This document shows, piece after piece, positions 1 through 9,782 of a stretch of 64,000 nt of DNA. The notes below the pieces were generated by a model, which did no database searches, was not told the DNA's origin, and saw nothing but the letters and a program-made list of their open reading frames with translations. The stretch comes from Chryseobacterium limigenitum (GTDB lineage: Bacteria; Bacteroidota; Bacteroidia; Flavobacteriales; Weeksellaceae): NCBI RefSeq assembly GCF_900114875.1, contig NZ_FPKW01000001.1, forward strand, positions 496,001-560,000, in the 5' to 3' direction. Each line of letters starts with the position of its first letter. Position 1 is the stretch's first letter. A program made the translations under genes and the position numbers.

Positions 1-1
1 T

Positions 2-622
2 TACACGAATCCAAATACTTTGTTATACAAATGGCTGTTTCAGCTTACAATGATTTTACTATTCATCCATCTATGTATTATTTTTAAAAATACAATACGA
101 TATACAGCATACAACGACCTGTTTATTTGGATACATATTGTGGCGGGAGCTTCCTTTTTATTGGCTGCCTGCTGGTTTATATTGAAAGCATTAAATTATC
201 CTGAGCTTTTTCGAAGAATTGATTCTACTTTACAATCAACAAAAGATTTTACTGAAACTCTGGAAACTGAAAATAAAACGGACGAAACAAAAAGTTTTCA
301 GATCGAACAGCTTAAAAACTTCATGACTGAAAAGGAGCCCTTTTTAGAACCTTCATTAACGATTCAGGAATTGGCAGATCAGGTGAAAATTCCGGTTCGT
401 GAGTTGTCTGTTTTAATCAACCATCATATCAATCAGCATTTTTTTGATTTTGTGAATGAATATCGCGTGAAAAAAGCAATGACCATTCTGAAAGACCCTA
501 CAAAAAGAGAATATACCGTATTGGAAATCTTATACGAAGTGGGCTTTAATTCAAAATCTTCTTTTCATACTTCATTTAAAAAACATACAAATCAAACGCC
601 AACAGCATTTAGAAACAATTGA
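2..622 (+). CDS. AraC-family regulator with membrane N-terminus (5' partial)
   Basis: The reading frame is open to the left window edge, so the N-terminus is missing. A TTG at 20 is in frame but sits inside a hydrophobic stretch and is unlikely to be the start. Two hydrophobic segments (about residues 10-30 and 40-65 of the visible part) are followed by a charged linker and a C-terminal AraC/XylS helix-turn-helix pair covering the last 100 residues. The second recognition region has the usual layout, with VLEILYEVGFNSKSSFHTSFKK followed by TPTAFR. Bacteroidota carry many such membrane-embedded AraC proteins, in which a multi-pass N-terminus replaces the sugar-binding domain. The ligand is unknown. 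A strong terminator follows at 663, so the gene closes its own transcription unit. Confidence 0.85.
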   Translation, partial: YTNPNTLLYKWLFQLTMILLFIHLCIIFKNTIRYTAYNDLFIWIHIVAGASFLLAACWFILKALNYPELFRRIDSTLQSTKDFTETLETENKTDETKSFQIEQLKNFMTEKEPFLEPSLTIQELADQVKIPVRELSVLINHHINQHFFDFVNEYRVKKAMTILKDPTKREYTVLEILYEVGFNSKSSFHTSFKKHTNQTPTAFRNN

Positions 623-662
623 TAATTAGCCAATTGTAAATACCCGAACTTTAGATTGTAGA

Positions 663-706
663 AAGTCGGACTCATTTTAACGAATAAAATGAGTCCGACT
701 TTTTTT
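663..706 (+). terminator. Rho-independent terminator after the AraC gene
   Basis: A 15-bp stem (664-678 pairing with 686-700, core AGTCGGACTCATTTT) with a short loop is followed by seven T residues. It separates the AraC gene from the hydrolase gene at 782. Confidence 0.9.
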
Positions 707-781
707 ACATGGACTTATCTCAAAACTTTCTACAGCATATTTGTATCAGAAAATTTAAAGTCAAATTAATACTTAGAAACT

Positions 782-1717
782 ATGAAAAAAATAAGCCTTT
801 TTATCTTAACATTATTATCAATGTTTTGTTTAGCACAATTGCATTCCGTAAAAATGGACACTCTTCTGACCACGGAAATTGGAGGAATAAAACAAGCAAT
901 AGAAATCAAAACAGACGATATTAACAAACCTATCCTTCTCTTTTTATCGGGCGGCCCGGGAAGTTCAATGATGAAAAATGCAGATTCTTATACCAATATT
1001 TTAAAAAATAAATTTACCATAGTTCAATGGGATCAGAGAGATGCAGGAAAAACATTAGCGTTAAATCCTTCTCCAATCCAACCTTCGGTAGAACTTATGG
1101 GAAAGGATACTTATGAGGTGATCAATTTTCTGTTAAAGAGGTTAAATCAGAAAAAACTGTACTTATTAGGCAGCTCTTGGGGAAATGCTTTAGGCTTTTA
1201 TATTGTTAGAAATCATCCGGAATTATTACATGCTTATTATGCTGTAAATCCCGTGATCAGTCAATTAGCGAGTGAAAAAGAATTACTCAAAACATTAAAA
1301 ATTCATTTTAAAGATAACCCTGTTGCAACGGAAGAATTGTCGAAAGTATATTTTCCTTTTACCAATGACGAGTCCATGTTTTATTTAAGAAAATGGCTTT
1401 TTTACAAAGATGGTAAAGAATATGTAACAACTGATGATTTCAAAAAGGGCTTTCTTCAATGGTCAAAAACATGGTCTCCTGCATGGAACGAAGTTATGAA
1501 AATTGATCTGCCAAAGACATTAAAGAAAGTCGACTGTCCAATTTATTTTTTCGTTGGTAAAAACGATATTCAAACGTTAACTTCCATTACAAAAGGATAT
1601 TTTGAGCAAGTGAAAGCACCCAAGAAAGATTTATTTTTATTTGAAAACTCGGGACATCAAATTCATAAAGATGAAGCAGATAAATTTCAAAATACAATCA
1701 TTCAAACAATAGATTAA
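782..1717 (+). CDS. Secreted alpha/beta hydrolase, proline iminopeptidase-like
   Basis: The 311-aa protein starts with a signal peptide (MKKISLFILTLLSMFCLAQ). The oxyanion/GGPG motif lies at residues 57-60 and WDQRDAGKT at 83-91, both characteristic of the proline iminopeptidase (S33) branch of alpha/beta hydrolases. The nucleophile elbow is GSSWG with Ser132; an Asp near 262 (VGKNDIQT) and a His in SGHQIH near 294 complete a plausible triad. The family removes N-terminal proline or cleaves small amides and esters, but the substrate cannot be deduced. The next gene follows after 26 bp on the same strand with an almost identical signal-peptide-coding start, so the two are probably co-transcribed. 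Periplasmic or lipid-free exported location is inferred from the signal peptide. Confidence 0.88.
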   Translation: MKKISLFILTLLSMFCLAQLHSVKMDTLLTTEIGGIKQAIEIKTDDINKPILLFLSGGPGSSMMKNADSYTNILKNKFTIVQWDQRDAGKTLALNPSPIQPSVELMGKDTYEVINFLLKRLNQKKLYLLGSSWGNALGFYIVRNHPELLHAYYAVNPVISQLASEKELLKTLKIHFKDNPVATEELSKVYFPFTNDESMFYLRKWLFYKDGKEYVTTDDFKKGFLQWSKTWSPAWNEVMKIDLPKTLKKVDCPIYFFVGKNDIQTLTSITKGYFEQVKAPKKDLFLFENSGHQIHKDEADKFQNTIIQTID

Positions 1718-1743
1718 TATACTCCTATTAAACTTTGGAAACC

Positions 1744-2871
1744 ATGAAAAAAATAAGCCTTTTTATCGCAATAACAGTATCGGTATTTTGTTTAGCACAA
1801 CAATCATTAAAAGAAAACATTAATCTTAAATCTGTTGTTGATAATGCCGCTCAAAAGATGGTTCAAAAACCATTAATTAATGCAGTCTCCATCGGAATCG
1901 TTTATCAAGGGCAAGAATATATCGGACATTATGGTGAACTTGAAAAAGGAAAAGCCAATCTTCCAACCAATCAAACCATCTATGAAATTGGTTCACTAAG
2001 CAAAACGTTTACAGGAACATTAGTTGCAAAAGCTGTTTTGGATAAAAAAATAAACCTTGAAGATCCTGTTCAAAAGTATCTTTCTGAAGATTATCCTAAT
2101 TTAAAATTCAATAACCATCCCGTTCGCATAAAGGATCTAGTCTCTCATACCAGCGGATTACCCTCTATGCTGCCTTTACCCATCAATGCATTTTTTAAAG
2201 ATTTCACCAATAAAAATACACCTGAAAACATTAATAATGTATTAAAAAATTACAACCAAAAAGATTTTTTAAGAGACTTACATACCGTAAAAATTGACAC
2301 GATTCCGGGATACAAATTTTCCTATTCAAATGCTGGAATAGAATTATTAAGTTCGGTGCTGGAAAAAGTATATCACAAAAAGTTTCAGGTTTTATTAAAA
2401 GAGTATTTAGCTCAAAATATTCAGATGAAAAATACAACCATTACACTGACAAAAAAGGAAGAAGAAAACCTTGCGGTTGGCTACCATTGTAATTATAATG
2501 ATATCGTAATGAAAATGCCTACATTACCTTGGGGTTCATCCGGCAATATAAAATCCACCCTTCCGGACATGATGAAATATCTTATTTATCAGTTGAAAAA
2601 CAATCCTGAAATAGCAGAATCTCACAGTCCATTGGTGAAAATTGATAATACATTTAGCGCAGGTTACGCTTGGCGCATCATGAAAGATGAAAAATTGGGA
2701 ACGCTTTACAAGCATCACGGCGGAGTTTTTCGTTCACAATGTTTTATCTATATCATCCCAAAATATAATTTGGGGGTATTTATTATCACTAATCAAAGTG
2801 GTGAAAACACTTCAAAAGATATGCAGGAAGCGTTAAACGAAATATTTGAAAAAATAGAAAAAAACAGCTGA
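1744..2871 (+). CDS. Secreted serine beta-lactamase / penicillin-binding-protein-like hydrolase
   Basis: Family S12 (class C beta-lactamase, AmpC/esterase EstB-like) is shown by the SxxK motif SLSK with Ser84 and Lys87, a YSN motif (in SYSNAG) near 195, and HHGG near 327 in place of KTG. I chose the ATG at 1744 because it begins a signal peptide (MKKISLFIAITVSVFCLAQ). An in-frame TTG at 1735 would add three residues. The fold covers beta-lactamases, D-aminopeptidases and esterases, so true beta-lactam hydrolysis is not proven. The gene lies 26 bp after the hydrolase and ends before the terminator at 2899. Confidence 0.87.
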   Translation: MKKISLFIAITVSVFCLAQQSLKENINLKSVVDNAAQKMVQKPLINAVSIGIVYQGQEYIGHYGELEKGKANLPTNQTIYEIGSLSKTFTGTLVAKAVLDKKINLEDPVQKYLSEDYPNLKFNNHPVRIKDLVSHTSGLPSMLPLPINAFFKDFTNKNTPENINNVLKNYNQKDFLRDLHTVKIDTIPGYKFSYSNAGIELLSSVLEKVYHKKFQVLLKEYLAQNIQMKNTTITLTKKEEENLAVGYHCNYNDIVMKMPTLPWGSSGNIKSTLPDMMKYLIYQLKNNPEIAESHSPLVKIDNTFSAGYAWRIMKDEKLGTLYKHHGGVFRSQCFIYIIPKYNLGVFIITNQSGENTSKDMQEALNEIFEKIEKNS

Positions 2872-2898
2872 TAATCTTCATAACTTATAAATAAACCA

Positions 2899-2946
2899 TA
2901 TCCTGTAATTTTATGATTAGGATCATAATATTACAGGATTTTTCTT
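2899..2946 (+). terminator. Terminator after the beta-lactamase-like gene
   Basis: Inverted repeat ATCCTGTAAT (2900-2909) with ATTACAGGAT (2930-2939), extended by a partly paired inner region, followed by five T residues. Confidence 0.82.
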
Positions 2947-2991
2947 TGTTTCTTACTCTAAAATTTACAGTATAATTAAAAATCAAACTAT

Positions 2992-3222
2992 ATGAAATTT
3001 AGCGAAGCAGTAAAGCATAAAAAAGAATCTTTAAAAAATGCAGATGAATCTGTATTAAAAGATTACCACATCATAATCACTCCCGCTAAAACAGATGAAA
3101 GCCAAAAGTACATTGAAGCTTTTACGGAAAATCCTGAAAAATTTAATGATGAAAGCTGTAAAAAATTCTGCTCCAATGATGATTATGAAGTCGTAAGTTT
3201 CAGAAAAGAGATAGAAGAATAA
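2992..3222 (+). CDS. Small hypothetical protein (76 aa)
   Basis: A 76-residue, highly charged, probably cytosolic protein with no signal peptide or hydrophobic segment. Two cysteines (in ESCKKFCSND) lie three residues apart near position 60. I recognise no family. It stands alone between a terminator at 2899 and the signalling operon beginning at 3476. The codon use (AAA/GAA/GAT-rich) matches its neighbours, which supports a real gene, but there is no functional clue. Confidence 0.65.
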   Translation: MKFSEAVKHKKESLKNADESVLKDYHIIITPAKTDESQKYIEAFTENPEKFNDESCKKFCSNDDYEVVSFRKEIEE

Positions 3223-3475
3223 AATTAAGACATCACATTTTAATTATTCTAAAACTAAATCATTTTCTAGTTTATTATCTAATTTTTAGGAATATAAAAC
3301 ATAATTAAATTATTCTTCAAATAATCACTAATGAAAAATTTTCTAAAAATTTGATTTAAATTTTAAAACATGTGGTACATAACTATAAATGGTTAAAAAA
3401 ATAAATGTTTTTCGGATTTTTGTGAGTATTTTTGACGCAAGAGTAAACATAATTAATTATTGATTTTTCATTCCT

Positions 3476-4951
3476 ATGATCTTAATTGTTGATGATAACC
3501 AAAACAATCTTTATTCATTAAAAAAATTATTAGAATCTAAAGATTTTCAGGTTGATATAGCCAGTTCCGGTGAAGAAGCATTGGGAAAAGCATTAAAAAA
3601 TGATTACGCTTTGATTATCCTGGACGTTCAGATGCCCGACATTGATGGTTTCGAAGTTGCAGAAACATTAGCCGATTACAGCAAAACCAAAGAAATTCCT
3701 ATCATATTCTTATCTGCCGTAAATACTGAAAAAAAATTCATCACCCGTGGATACGCTTCAGGCGGAAAAGATTATGTAACAAAACCCATAGATCCCGAAA
3801 TTCTTTTGTTGAAAGTAAAAACTTTCTACAACCTTCAGGAGCAAAATCTTGCGATGAAAAAAACGCAGCAAGGCTTGGAATTGGAAGTAAAAGGAAGAAG
3901 AGAATCTCAGGTTATTATGAAATCTCAGATCGATCATTTTCATCTGATGCTGGAATCTCTTCCACAAATTGCTTTTACATTAAATGAAGACGGAATTGTA
4001 GATTTTGTCAACAGAAAATGGCATGAATATTCCGATTCTGAACACGAATTTCCTGAAACTCATTTCGACGATCACAACATCAAAGAAGAATTTGAGCGTT
4101 GCAAAAAGAAAGGCAAAGCTCTCGAATTGGAAGTCAGAATAAAAAACATAGAGTCGGAAAACTATCGATATCATTTACTGAGAGTTACACCCGTTTATGA
4201 AGAAAATACTATAAAGAATTGGGTCGGAACATTTACAGATATTGACGATCAGAAAAAAGTAGAAAAAGAAAAAGACGAATTCCTGAGTATCGCCAGTCAT
4301 GAGCTGAAAACGCCTCTCACAAGCATTAAAGCCTATGTTCAGCTATTGGATCGTAAGTTAAAATTAGACAAAGATGGTGCGGAAGCTGGTTTTATGGTTA
4401 AAGTTCAGGATCAAATAGAGAAGCTTAACACTTTAATTACCGACCTTTTAGATGTTTCAAAAATAGAAAACGGTAAACTAAAAATCAACAAAAAACCTAC
4501 CAATATTGGAAACGTCATCCAAAATGCGATTGACACCATATTGCAGACACACGAAGACCGTCAGGTAAAAATCGACTGGCACGGAATGAAACCTGATATC
4601 TTAATTCCTTTGGATGAGATCCGAATCGAGCAGGTTTTGATTAATTTCCTTACCAACGCCATCAAATATTCTCCACAAAATAATCAGGTCATTGTTACCA
4701 CTTTCGTTGACGAAGAAGAGCAGGAAGTTAAAGTAAACATTACAGATTTCGGGATCGGGATTCCTGATTTTAAACAAGATGCCGTATTTCATAAATTTTA
4801 CCGTGTTGAAGAATCTTCGTTACAGTTTCAGGGAATGGGAATCGGCCTGTTCATCTGTTCCGAGATCATCAAACAACACCACGGAAACATCGGAGTATCA
4901 AGTAAAGTGGACGAAGGCTCTACATTTTATTTCACATTACCTTTAAATTAA
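3476..4951 (+). CDS. Response regulator-PAS-histidine kinase
   Basis: The 491-aa protein has an N-terminal receiver (acidic pair D6/D7, phospho-acceptor D50 in LDVQMPD, Lys103 in VTKPID), a PAS domain (about 150-260), a HisKA helix pair with the phosphorylatable His275 (SHELKTPLTS) and a HATPase with N box (NFLTNAIKYSP), DFGIGIP and a GMGIGLFI G-box. There is no membrane segment, so it is cytosolic. Receiver-first kinases are usually switched by an upstream kinase. The next gene follows after 5 bp, making this the likely first gene of the operon to 10757. A TAnnTTTG-like box (TATTTTTG, 3427-3434) lies 42 bp before the start, without a clear -33 TTG. Confidence 0.93.
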   Translation: MILIVDDNQNNLYSLKKLLESKDFQVDIASSGEEALGKALKNDYALIILDVQMPDIDGFEVAETLADYSKTKEIPIIFLSAVNTEKKFITRGYASGGKDYVTKPIDPEILLLKVKTFYNLQEQNLAMKKTQQGLELEVKGRRESQVIMKSQIDHFHLMLESLPQIAFTLNEDGIVDFVNRKWHEYSDSEHEFPETHFDDHNIKEEFERCKKKGKALELEVRIKNIESENYRYHLLRVTPVYEENTIKNWVGTFTDIDDQKKVEKEKDEFLSIASHELKTPLTSIKAYVQLLDRKLKLDKDGAEAGFMVKVQDQIEKLNTLITDLLDVSKIENGKLKINKKPTNIGNVIQNAIDTILQTHEDRQVKIDWHGMKPDILIPLDEIRIEQVLINFLTNAIKYSPQNNQVIVTTFVDEEEQEVKVNITDFGIGIPDFKQDAVFHKFYRVEESSLQFQGMGIGLFICSEIIKQHHGNIGVSSKVDEGSTFYFTLPLN

Positions 4952-4956
4952 TTTTC

Positions 4957-7900
4957 ATGCCGAAAAAAATCATAAGAAATCTTCAGTTTGGAGTTGGTTT
5001 ATCTTTATTAATCTTAATTGCCAGTTCAATTGCTTCATATATAAGCATCCAAAGACAGATGGAACACAGGGAAAGCTTGTCCCAAAGCCGTCGTTCGGTT
5101 ACCGCAGTAAAAGACGTTTTAATCGCTCTTTTAGATGCTGAAACAGGAAACAGAGGATATCAGTTAACGGGAAAAGAAAATTTCCTAGAACCTTACAAAC
5201 GTAGTTTAGCCGATTATCCAAAAGCTTTCGAGCGTGCAAAAGCATTAGATCTTAAAGATAAAAGTCAGCTTGAGCGTTTGAGTAGTTTACAGCAGAATGT
5301 CAACAGCAACATCAGCAATCTAAAACATTTTGTAGAAAACAGAAGAAAAGGCATTGTAATGACCCAGCAGCAGGTTTTGATGAGCAAAACTTACATGGAC
5401 AAATGCCGTCAGATCGTTCGCGACTTTGTACAATATGAAGAAGCTCAGCTTGCTATAAAGAATAAAGATCTTAACCGTTCTTCAGATACAACAGTATTAT
5501 TTATTCTATTTTCTGCCATAGCAGCCGTTGTTGTCACTACTTTTTTCTATATAAAATTACGTGCAGATCTTATTCGCAGAGATAAACTTGAAAAACAGTT
5601 AAAAGCTAAAGATCTGGAAATCAGCAGACGTGTAAGTGCAATTCAGCAAGTAGCCAACAGGGTTGCCAACGGCGATTACAGCCAAAAAGCGTCTGATACT
5701 TCTCAGGACGACCTTGGAGATCTGGTTGGATCTCTTAACAATATGACGGATTCTCTTAAAAAGTCTTTCGACGAGATCAATAAAAGTGATTGGCGCCAGA
5801 AAGGTCTTGCGATTTTAAATGAATCTTTGGTAGGAAATAAATCTGTAAACGAAGTTTCAAAAAAATCTTTACATCAGCTAATTGAATATGGAAATTGCAT
5901 CAATGGTTCATTATACCTTTTTGATGAAGGCGTATTAAAATTAAATACAGCTTTCGGACTGGAGGACAACATGAAAAAGACCTTTGAACCGGGAGAAGGA
6001 ATGGTTGGCCAAGCCTTTGTTAATGCAAAGATACAGGTTTATAATAATCTTCATGAAGATGATTTTACGGTAACTTTTGCCAGCAGTAAAATTACAATTT
6101 ACGGAATAATATTGTTGCCGATTTTAGCAGACGGTCATACCATCGGAGTTCTGGAATTAGGCTCAACATCTAATTTTGAAGAAGAACGTATAGATTATTT
6201 CACAGAATGCAGCCGAAATATAGGAATCGCTTTAAGCGCCGCAAAAAGCCGTGAAAAAGAACAGCAATTACTTGAAGAAACTCAGGCTCAATCGGAAGAA
6301 CTACAGGTTCAGCATTCTGAATTGGAGAATCTTAACACAGAACTGGAAGCTCAGACTCAAAAATTACAGGCTTCTGAGGAAGAATTAAAAGTTCAGCAGG
6401 AAGAATTGATGCAGGCTAATGCCGAACTGGAGGAACGTTCAAGATTATTGGAAGATAAAAATCACCTGATCGCTGAACGCAACAATGAAATTCAGAAAAA
6501 AGTAGAAGAACTTGCATTAAGCACAAAATATAAGTCTGAATTTTTAGCGAATATGTCTCACGAACTTCGTACACCTTTAAATTCTATCTTACTTCTCTCT
6601 CGTTTAATGGCTGAAAATCCTGATGAAAACCTAAATGAAGACCAAATAGAATCAGCGAAAGTAATCCAAAGTTCAGGAAGCAGTTTATTAACCCTGATCG
6701 ATGAAATTTTAGATCTTGCTAAAATCGAATCCGGTAAAATGACGTTGGAATATGAAGAAGTTATCATTGAAGAAGTTATAAAAGATCTAAAAAGTTTATT
6801 TAAACCTATTCTTCAGGAAAAAAGAATTGAATTTAACATTGAAATAGAAAATGATGTAGAAAAAGCTATTGAAACCGACCGTTTGCGTGTAGATCAGGTC
6901 ATGAGAAATTTACTTTCAAATGCTGCAAAATTTACAACCAAAGGAAGCATCAGTTTAAATATTAAAAAAGATCCGAAGAATAACGATTTCATCATTTTCA
7001 GTGTAAAAGATACCGGAATCGGAATTGCAGAAGACAAACAGAAAATCATTTTTGAAGCCTTTCAGCAGGCAGACGGATCAACAAGAAGAAAATTTGGAGG
7101 AACTGGTTTAGGTCTTTCCATAAGCCGGGAAATCGCAAGACTGTTGGGCGGTGAACTAACCTTGGAAAGCAAAGTAAATGAAGGAAGCGTGTTTAGCCTA
7201 ATTATTCCCACTAAGGCTGTCTCGGAAACAGTTCAGCTTGAAACGGATCAGCATTTAATGGAAATAATCCGTGAAGATGTAGAAGAAATTCAGCAAATTT
7301 TAGAAGACGGCGAGGTTTCCTACACACTTCCTGTCAACAATTTGGAAATTCCGGAAGATGTTGCTGATGATCGGGATAATATCAATAAAGACGATAAAGT
7401 TATTCTGATCGTTGAAGATGATATTAATTTCGCCAAAGCATTATTGAAATACGCTCATCTTCAAGATTACAAAGGCGTAGTTTCCGTACGAGGTGACCAT
7501 GCCTTATCCTTTGCTATTCAGTATCATCCGGCAGCTATTTTGCTGGACGTTCAGCTACCTGTAAAAGACGGATGGCAGGTTATGGATGAATTGAAATCAA
7601 ACCCTCAGACGAAGCACATTCCGGTTCACATGATGTCTGTTTTGCATGTAAAAAAGGAAAGTTTAATGAAAGGAGCTATTGATTTCATTAATAAACCTAT
7701 GGCTCTGGATCAGATGACCGAAGTTTTCAGAAAGATTGAAGAAGCCCTTAAAAAATCTCCGCAAAAGGTTTTAATCGTTGAAGAAAATGCGAAACATGCA
7801 AGCGCACTCTCCTACTATTTAAGCAACTTTAACATCTCATTATCAGTAGAAAACAACGTTGAAGATTGTGTTAAAGCTTTAACGGAAGGTAATTCTGACT

Positions 7901-8565
7901 GTGTCATTTTAGATATCGGAGCTGCAAAAGGAAGTCAATATCAAATCATAGAATCTATTAAAAGTTATGAAGGGCTTGAAAATCTGCCGATCATTATTTT
8001 TACAGGACATAATTTAACTCAGTCAGAAGAGCTGAAAATCAAGCAGTATGCTGATTCTATTGTTGTAAAAACAGCCCATTCTTACCAAAGAATTTTAGAT
8101 GAAGTTGGTTTGTTTTTGCATTTGGTTGAAGAAAAGAATAGTTCTGAAACCATTAAAAATAAAGTCTTAGGCTCTTTAACGGAAGTTTTAAAGGGTAAAA
8201 AGATCCTGATCACTGATGATGACGTTCGAAATATCTTTTCTTTAACCAAAGCTTTAGAGAAATATAAAGTCGACGTTGTTTTGGCAATGGATGGTAAGCA
8301 GGCTTTAGAAAAAATGAAAGAAAATCCTGATATCGACGTTGTTTTGATGGATATGATGATGCCGGAAATGGATGGATATGAAACCATTAAAGAAATAAGA
8401 AAAATACCTTCTCACACGCGTCTTCCTATTATTGCAATCACCGCAAAATCGATGATCGGCGACCGTGAAAAATGCATTGCTGCAGGTGCTTCAGATTATA
8501 TCTCGAAACCTGTGGATATTGACCAATTGTTATCGTTGCTACGTGTTTGGTTATATGAAAGTTAA
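4957..8565 (+). CDS. CHASE3-HAMP-GAF hybrid histidine kinase with three receivers
   Basis: The 1202-aa protein begins with a transmembrane helix (about 10-28), a CHASE3-like extracytoplasmic helical sensor with the ALLDAETGNRGYQLTG motif (55-72), a second membrane helix (about 176-198), HAMP (about 200-270), GAF (about 290-430) and a long coiled coil rich in EELQ/EELK repeats (430-520). HisKA His535 (SHELRTPLNS) and a HATPase follow, then three receivers with acceptors D864, D986 and D1132. The middle receiver has EE instead of the usual DD acidic pair and lacks a clean MPxMDG loop, so it may be impaired. The layout resembles Bacteroidota relatives of osmosensory and multistep phosphorelay kinases. 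No HPt domain is in the protein. Confidence 0.92.
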   Translation: MPKKIIRNLQFGVGLSLLILIASSIASYISIQRQMEHRESLSQSRRSVTAVKDVLIALLDAETGNRGYQLTGKENFLEPYKRSLADYPKAFERAKALDLKDKSQLERLSSLQQNVNSNISNLKHFVENRRKGIVMTQQQVLMSKTYMDKCRQIVRDFVQYEEAQLAIKNKDLNRSSDTTVLFILFSAIAAVVVTTFFYIKLRADLIRRDKLEKQLKAKDLEISRRVSAIQQVANRVANGDYSQKASDTSQDDLGDLVGSLNNMTDSLKKSFDEINKSDWRQKGLAILNESLVGNKSVNEVSKKSLHQLIEYGNCINGSLYLFDEGVLKLNTAFGLEDNMKKTFEPGEGMVGQAFVNAKIQVYNNLHEDDFTVTFASSKITIYGIILLPILADGHTIGVLELGSTSNFEEERIDYFTECSRNIGIALSAAKSREKEQQLLEETQAQSEELQVQHSELENLNTELEAQTQKLQASEEELKVQQEELMQANAELEERSRLLEDKNHLIAERNNEIQKKVEELALSTKYKSEFLANMSHELRTPLNSILLLSRLMAENPDENLNEDQIESAKVIQSSGSSLLTLIDEILDLAKIESGKMTLEYEEVIIEEVIKDLKSLFKPILQEKRIEFNIEIENDVEKAIETDRLRVDQVMRNLLSNAAKFTTKGSISLNIKKDPKNNDFIIFSVKDTGIGIAEDKQKIIFEAFQQADGSTRRKFGGTGLGLSISREIARLLGGELTLESKVNEGSVFSLIIPTKAVSETVQLETDQHLMEIIREDVEEIQQILEDGEVSYTLPVNNLEIPEDVADDRDNINKDDKVILIVEDDINFAKALLKYAHLQDYKGVVSVRGDHALSFAIQYHPAAILLDVQLPVKDGWQVMDELKSNPQTKHIPVHMMSVLHVKKESLMKGAIDFINKPMALDQMTEVFRKIEEALKKSPQKVLIVEENAKHASALSYYLSNFNISLSVENNVEDCVKALTEGNSDCVILDIGAAKGSQYQIIESIKSYEGLENLPIIIFTGHNLTQSEELKIKQYADSIVVKTAHSYQRILDEVGLFLHLVEEKNSSETIKNKVLGSLTEVLKGKKILITDDDVRNIFSLTKALEKYKVDVVLAMDGKQALEKMKENPDIDVVLMDMMMPEMDGYETIKEIRKIPSHTRLPIIAITAKSMIGDREKCIAAGASDYISKPVDIDQLLSLLRVWLYES

Positions 8566-8580
8566 ACAGAATAAATTCTG

Positions 8581-8946
8581 ATGAATAAAAAAATTTTAAT
8601 TGTGGACGATGATCCACGTAATATATTTGCCCTTAAATTGACGTTGAAGTCAAGAGGTTATCAGATTGAAAGTTCTACAATGGCGCAGGAAGCTATTGAG
8701 ATTCTTCAAAAAGATGACAAGATAAATGTTGTACTGATGGACATGATGATGCCCGAAATGGACGGATATGAAGCCATTAAAACCATTCGTAACATTCCAT
8801 CAATCAGTAAAGTAGATATTATTTCTGTGACTGCACAGGCAATGCCGGAAGACCGCCAAAAATGTCTGGACGCCGGAGCCCAGGATTATGTATCAAAACC
8901 GATTGACGTTGACCAACTGATAACTGCCATAGAAAAACTATCGTAA
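8581..8946 (+). CDS. Single-domain response regulator
   Basis: A 121-aa stand-alone receiver: acidic residues in VDDD (9-11), phospho-acceptor D54 in LMDMMMPEMDGYE, and a conserved Lys in VSKPIDVDQL. It is very similar to the third receiver of the kinase just upstream (shared MMMPEMDGYE and KPxDxDQL), suggesting duplication from it. With no output domain it probably shuttles phosphate or acts by protein contact. The start codon of the CheR gene immediately follows its stop. Confidence 0.9.
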   Translation: MNKKILIVDDDPRNIFALKLTLKSRGYQIESSTMAQEAIEILQKDDKINVVLMDMMMPEMDGYEAIKTIRNIPSISKVDIISVTAQAMPEDRQKCLDAGAQDYVSKPIDVDQLITAIEKLS

Positions 8947-9777
8947 ATGCTGGAACCAAGTATCGTAAAAGATGAAGAAGTAGAATACTTGATAAAAGAT
9001 GTGTACGCAATGTACGGATATGATTTTTCCGAATACAGCAGAGCTTCTTTTAAACGCAGGATTAATCGTATCTGCCTGATTGACAGATTCACCAGTTTTG
9101 CGGAATTGAGGTATACCCTACTTAACGATCCGGAATATTTAAAGCGTTTTGTAGAAGAAATTACGGTAAATGTGACAGAAATGTTCCGTGATCCGGCTTT
9201 CTTTAAAACATTACGCGAAAAAATTCTCCCACAACTAGGAACTTATCCTTTGATCAGAATATGGGCAGCCGGGTGTTCTACAGGTGAAGAAGCCTATTCT
9301 ATCGCCATATTGCTTAAAGAAGCGAATCTCTACCATAAGTCATTGATTTATGGTACGGATCTTAATCCTTCAGTATTGGAAACAGCAAGATCAGGTATTT
9401 TTCCGTTACAGCAGATGAAATTATATTCTGAAAATTATATGTTATCAGGCGGTAAAAAAGATTTTTCAGAATATTACACTGCGAATTATGACAGCGTAAG
9501 ATTTGATAAAAGTCTACAGGAAAAGCTCATCTTATCTACTCATAATCTGGTTTCAGACAGTTCTTTTAACAGTTTTCAGTTAATTATCTGCAGAAATGTG
9601 CTGATTTATTTTGACCGAGGGTTGCAGGAACGTGTTTTCCGTCTTTTTGATAACAGCCTGGAGAATTTAGGATATTTGGCGTTGGGATCAAAAGAAACGC
9701 TGAGATTTTCTAATTTAGACAAATCTTATCATCAGGTTGAAGATCAAAAAATCTGGAAAAAACTGGATCATAACTAA
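8947..9777 (+). CDS. CheR-type protein-glutamate methyltransferase
   Basis: The 276-aa protein contains the CheR N-terminal helical domain (about 10-70), the linker motif NVTEMFRD (75-82) and an S-adenosylmethionine fold with AAGCSTGEEAYS (107-118) and ICRNVLIYFD near 215. CheR methylates glutamates in chemoreceptors, but no methyl-accepting receptor, CheA or CheW is in the window. Bacteroidota often place CheR beside hybrid kinases, where the target may be a coiled coil of the kinase instead (inference). The ATG directly abuts the upstream TAA. There is no TPR extension. Confidence 0.92.
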   Translation: MLEPSIVKDEEVEYLIKDVYAMYGYDFSEYSRASFKRRINRICLIDRFTSFAELRYTLLNDPEYLKRFVEEITVNVTEMFRDPAFFKTLREKILPQLGTYPLIRIWAAGCSTGEEAYSIAILLKEANLYHKSLIYGTDLNPSVLETARSGIFPLQQMKLYSENYMLSGGKKDFSEYYTANYDSVRFDKSLQEKLILSTHNLVSDSSFNSFQLIICRNVLIYFDRGLQERVFRLFDNSLENLGYLALGSKETLRFSNLDKSYHQVEDQKIWKKLDHN

Positions 9778-9782
9778 ACGCA

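Noticed and set aside
1735-1743. TTG start for the beta-lactamase-like gene
   Set aside because: The ATG at 1744 begins an intact signal peptide identical to that of the preceding gene.
8082-8387. Minus-strand gene opposite the hybrid kinase
   Set aside because: It is an antisense shadow of the strongly supported kinase frame with no motifs of its own; the same holds for 55228-55587 and 62162-62485.
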